Source of the DNA: Minwuia sp.
GTDB taxonomy: Bacteria > Pseudomonadota > Alphaproteobacteria > Minwuiales > Minwuiaceae
NCBI GenBank assembly: GCA_029210175.1
Contig: JARGPL010000019.1
Coordinates: 248,001-312,000 of the forward strand
Direction of reading: 5' to 3'
Length of the DNA stretch: 64,000 bases
This document shows positions 60,746 to 64,000 of the stretch, in pieces; within the stretch, counting starts at the first letter, position 1; the number at the start of each line of letters is the position of its first letter. A model generated the notes under the pieces. That model had not been told where the DNA came from and did no database searches. It was given only the letters and a program-made list of their open reading frames with translations. The position numbers and the translations under genes are program-made.

Positions 60746-62395
60746 ATGATCGATTTCGAACGCCACCCCGATACCTACCGACACTGGAAGCTGGATGTGG
60801 AAGGCGAGATCGCCTGGGTCCGCATGGATGTCGATGAGACAGGTGGGCTTCGCGACGACTATGAACTGAAGCTGAATTCCTACGATCTCGGGGTCGACAT
60901 CGAACTGTACGACTGTGTGCAGCGGCTTCGGTTCGAACATCCGGGCGTGCGTACCGTCATCCTGACGTCAGGCAACGACAAGGTCTTCTGCGCCGGGGCC
61001 AACATCAAGATGCTCGCTGGCTCGACGCACGGCCACAAGGTCAACTTCTGCAAGTTCACCAACGAAACGCGTCTGTACATCGAGGACGCCACGGAAAACT
61101 CGCACCAGAGCTGGATTTGCGCCGTCACCGGTTCCTGCGCGGGCGGCGGGTACGAGCTGGCCCTCGCCTGTGACCACATCATCCTTGCCGATGATGGCTC
61201 GTCATCAGTCTCCCTGCCGGAACTCCCGCTGCTTGCAGTCCTGCCGGGCACAGGCGGTCTGACGCGTCTGGTGGACAAGCGCAAGGTCCGCCGCGACCGC
61301 GCCGACTTCTTCTGCGCCACGGAGGAGGGCGTCAGGGGCAAGCGCGCATCAGGCTGGAACCTGGTGGATGAAATCGTGCCCCGCACGAAGCTGGAGGAAA
61401 CTGCCCGCACCCGGGCAGCGGAGTTCGCCGCAAGATCGGACCGTCCCACGGATGAAAGCGGCATCGCATTGACGCCGCTGGGTCGGGAACTGGGCGAGAA
61501 CACGCTCAGCTACGGCCTCGTTTCAGTAGAGATCGACCGTGATGTCCGGTCAGCAACAATCACCGTGAAGGGGCCGGAAAGCCCCTGCCCCGCAGATGCG
61601 AAGGCTGCCAAGGCAGAGGGCGCTTCCTTCTGGGCCTTGCGGATGGCGCGGGAACTCGACGATGCCATGCTCCATCTTCGCCTCAACGAGGAAGATATCG
61701 GCACATGGGTGCTGAATACGGAAGGCGATGCGGATGCCGTCGCAGCTTACGACGCCTTCGTCGCGGCGAACGGCAACGACTGGTTCGTGCGGGAAGTCAG
61801 CCTGTATCTGCGGCGCGTGCTGAAGCGGCTGGATCTTTCCTCCCGCTCCATCTTCGCCACCATCGCGCCGGGCAGTTGTTTCACTGGTGTCCTTCTGGAA
61901 CTGGCACTTGCTGCTGACCGCACGTACATGCTGGATGGCCAGTTCGAAGGCGACAATCGCCCGGCTGCCAAAGTGCGCCTGACGGAGGCCAACTTCGGTC
62001 CCTACCCCATGTCCAACGGCCTGACCCGCATGCAGAGCCGGTCCCTGGGCGAACCGGACCTGGTCGACAAGGCAGAGGCAGCGAAGAGTCAGGACCTGGA
62101 AGCGGCCGAGGCTGATGAACTTGGCCTTGTCACCTTCACCCCCGACGACATCGATTGGGAAGACGAGGTCCGGCTGGCCATCGAGGAACGATCCGTCTTT
62201 TCCCCCGACGCCCTGACCGGCATGGAGGCATCACTGCGCTTCGCCGGGCCGGAGACGATGGAAACCAAGATATTCGGTCGGCTGACCGCCTGGCAGAACT
62301 GGATATTCCAGCGCCCGAACGCGATCGGCGAGACCGGTGCCCTGACCCTCTACGGATCAGGCAAGCGCAACAACTTTGACCGCAGGAGAGTGTGA
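60746..62395 (+). CDS. boxC: 2,3-epoxybenzoyl-CoA dihydrolase (benzoyl-CoA-dihydrodiol lyase) BoxC
   Basis: 549 aa. It opens the epoxidised ring of benzoyl-CoA, yielding formate and a dihydroxyadipyl-CoA semialdehyde. It has two crotonase-type halves: VRTVILTSGNDKVFCAGANI (oxyanion) with AVTGSCAGGGYELALACDHI in the first, and IFATIAPGSCFTGVLLELAL in the second. Length and the start IDFERHPDTYRHWKLDVEGE are typical of BoxC. I chose the ATG at 60746 with AGGAGAGG upstream. The stop is followed 1 base later by the boxB start, so they are co-translated. Confidence 0.96.
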   Translation: MIDFERHPDTYRHWKLDVEGEIAWVRMDVDETGGLRDDYELKLNSYDLGVDIELYDCVQRLRFEHPGVRTVILTSGNDKVFCAGANIKMLAGSTHGHKVNFCKFTNETRLYIEDATENSHQSWICAVTGSCAGGGYELALACDHIILADDGSSSVSLPELPLLAVLPGTGGLTRLVDKRKVRRDRADFFCATEEGVRGKRASGWNLVDEIVPRTKLEETARTRAAEFAARSDRPTDESGIALTPLGRELGENTLSYGLVSVEIDRDVRSATITVKGPESPCPADAKAAKAEGASFWALRMARELDDAMLHLRLNEEDIGTWVLNTEGDADAVAAYDAFVAANGNDWFVREVSLYLRRVLKRLDLSSRSIFATIAPGSCFTGVLLELALAADRTYMLDGQFEGDNRPAAKVRLTEANFGPYPMSNGLTRMQSRSLGEPDLVDKAEAAKSQDLEAAEADELGLVTFTPDDIDWEDEVRLAIEERSVFSPDALTGMEASLRFAGPETMETKIFGRLTAWQNWIFQRPNAIGETGALTLYGSGKRNNFDRRRV

Positions 62396-62396
62396 T

Positions 62397-63812
<1,416 letters not shown>

Positions 63813-63841
63813 CCGCACTTGACGGATCGGGCGAAGAGACG

Positions 63842-63873
63842 GCCATCCGGGCAGGTTCCGGGTGGCTGTTCTT
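63842..63873 (+). terminator. Possible terminator of boxCB
   Basis: GCCATCCGG and CCGGGTGGC pair with one mismatch around a 7-base loop, followed by TGTTCTT. The T-run is poor. It lies inside a 13-base direct repeat (CTGACCGCACTTG at 63809 and 63883). Confidence 0.5.
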
Positions 63874-63937
63874 GTATGGGTCCTGACCGCACTTGCGGTT
63901 ACAGTTCTGATCATCAATCGACCGGGGAAGTGGCGAG

Positions 63938-64000
63938 ATGGCGGGAAGGCTGACGGGGCGCAAGGCGCTGATCACAGGCGCAAGCCGCGGAATAGGGCGA
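63938..64000 (+). CDS. Short-chain dehydrogenase/reductase, N-terminal fragment
   Basis: Only 21 codons before the window ends. MAGRLTGRKALITGASRGIG is the start of an SDR with the cofactor motif TGxxxGxG. The ATG at 63938 has GGGGAAG about 7 bases upstream. The specific reaction cannot be told. Confidence 0.8.
   Translation, partial: MAGRLTGRKALITGASRGIGR

Overview
The window is G+C-rich, densely coded chromosomal DNA. The gene set points to an alphaproteobacterium, probably of a Rhodospirillales-like group: a large B12-dependent ribonucleotide reductase, a cysteine-free L31, the aerobic box pathway for benzoyl-CoA with its BoxR regulator, an NnrU-like protein, and many ATGA stop/start overlaps. 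Genus-level placement is not possible by eye.

Layout. (1) 1-4512: 3' part of fdhD, mobA, a CitE-like lyase, a Bcr/CflA-type efflux pump and a decayed acyl-CoA carboxylase carboxyltransferase. (2) 4536-31481, minus strand: a 27-kb type I secretion region. Four large Ca-binding (RTX) proteins of 2981, 1488, 1471 and 1016 aa are followed by their TolC, ABC and HlyD exporter parts. An outer-membrane-like gene on the plus strand (21451-22443) interrupts the array. (3) 32025-36939: potFGHI-type polyamine ABC transporter plus an EamA transporter. (4) 36974-45180: an envelope proteolysis locus. Two exported proteins on the minus strand face an overlapping plus-strand operon encoding an OmpA-like protein, a catalytically dead caspase homologue, a trypsin-caspase fusion and a serpin. 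(5) 45221-49049: a decaying catabolic cluster with remnants of an enoyl-CoA hydratase, an FCD/GntR regulator and an MttB-like methyltransferase beside intact DapA-family and FAD oxidoreductase genes. (6) 49144-55685: nrdJ with candidate NrdR boxes, tRNA-Leu(CAA), rpmE, an Hsp20 gene, nnrU and a small hypothetical gene. (7) 55712-64000: the aerobic benzoate (box) locus, with an alpha/beta hydrolase, benzoate-CoA ligase and flavodoxin on the minus strand, boxR, a Sel1-repeat protein, boxC and boxB, then the start of an SDR gene.

How the genes work together. The four RTX proteins are very probably the cargo of the exporter encoded just downstream. Three of them share a cohesin-like module and two end in paired EF-hand/dockerin-like repeats, so Ca-dependent assembly on the cell surface is a reasonable hypothesis. 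In the envelope proteolysis locus, a trypsin-like domain that should cleave after Arg/Lys is fused to a caspase-type domain and co-translated with a serpin whose reactive loop carries an Arg. This looks like a protease, second protease, decoy and inhibitor module anchored in the envelope, and it is the best candidate here for an undescribed system. In the box locus the same TGCA-N6-TGCA palindrome overlaps the -10 elements of boxR, of the divergent flavodoxin/ligase operon and of boxCB, giving a simple regulon.
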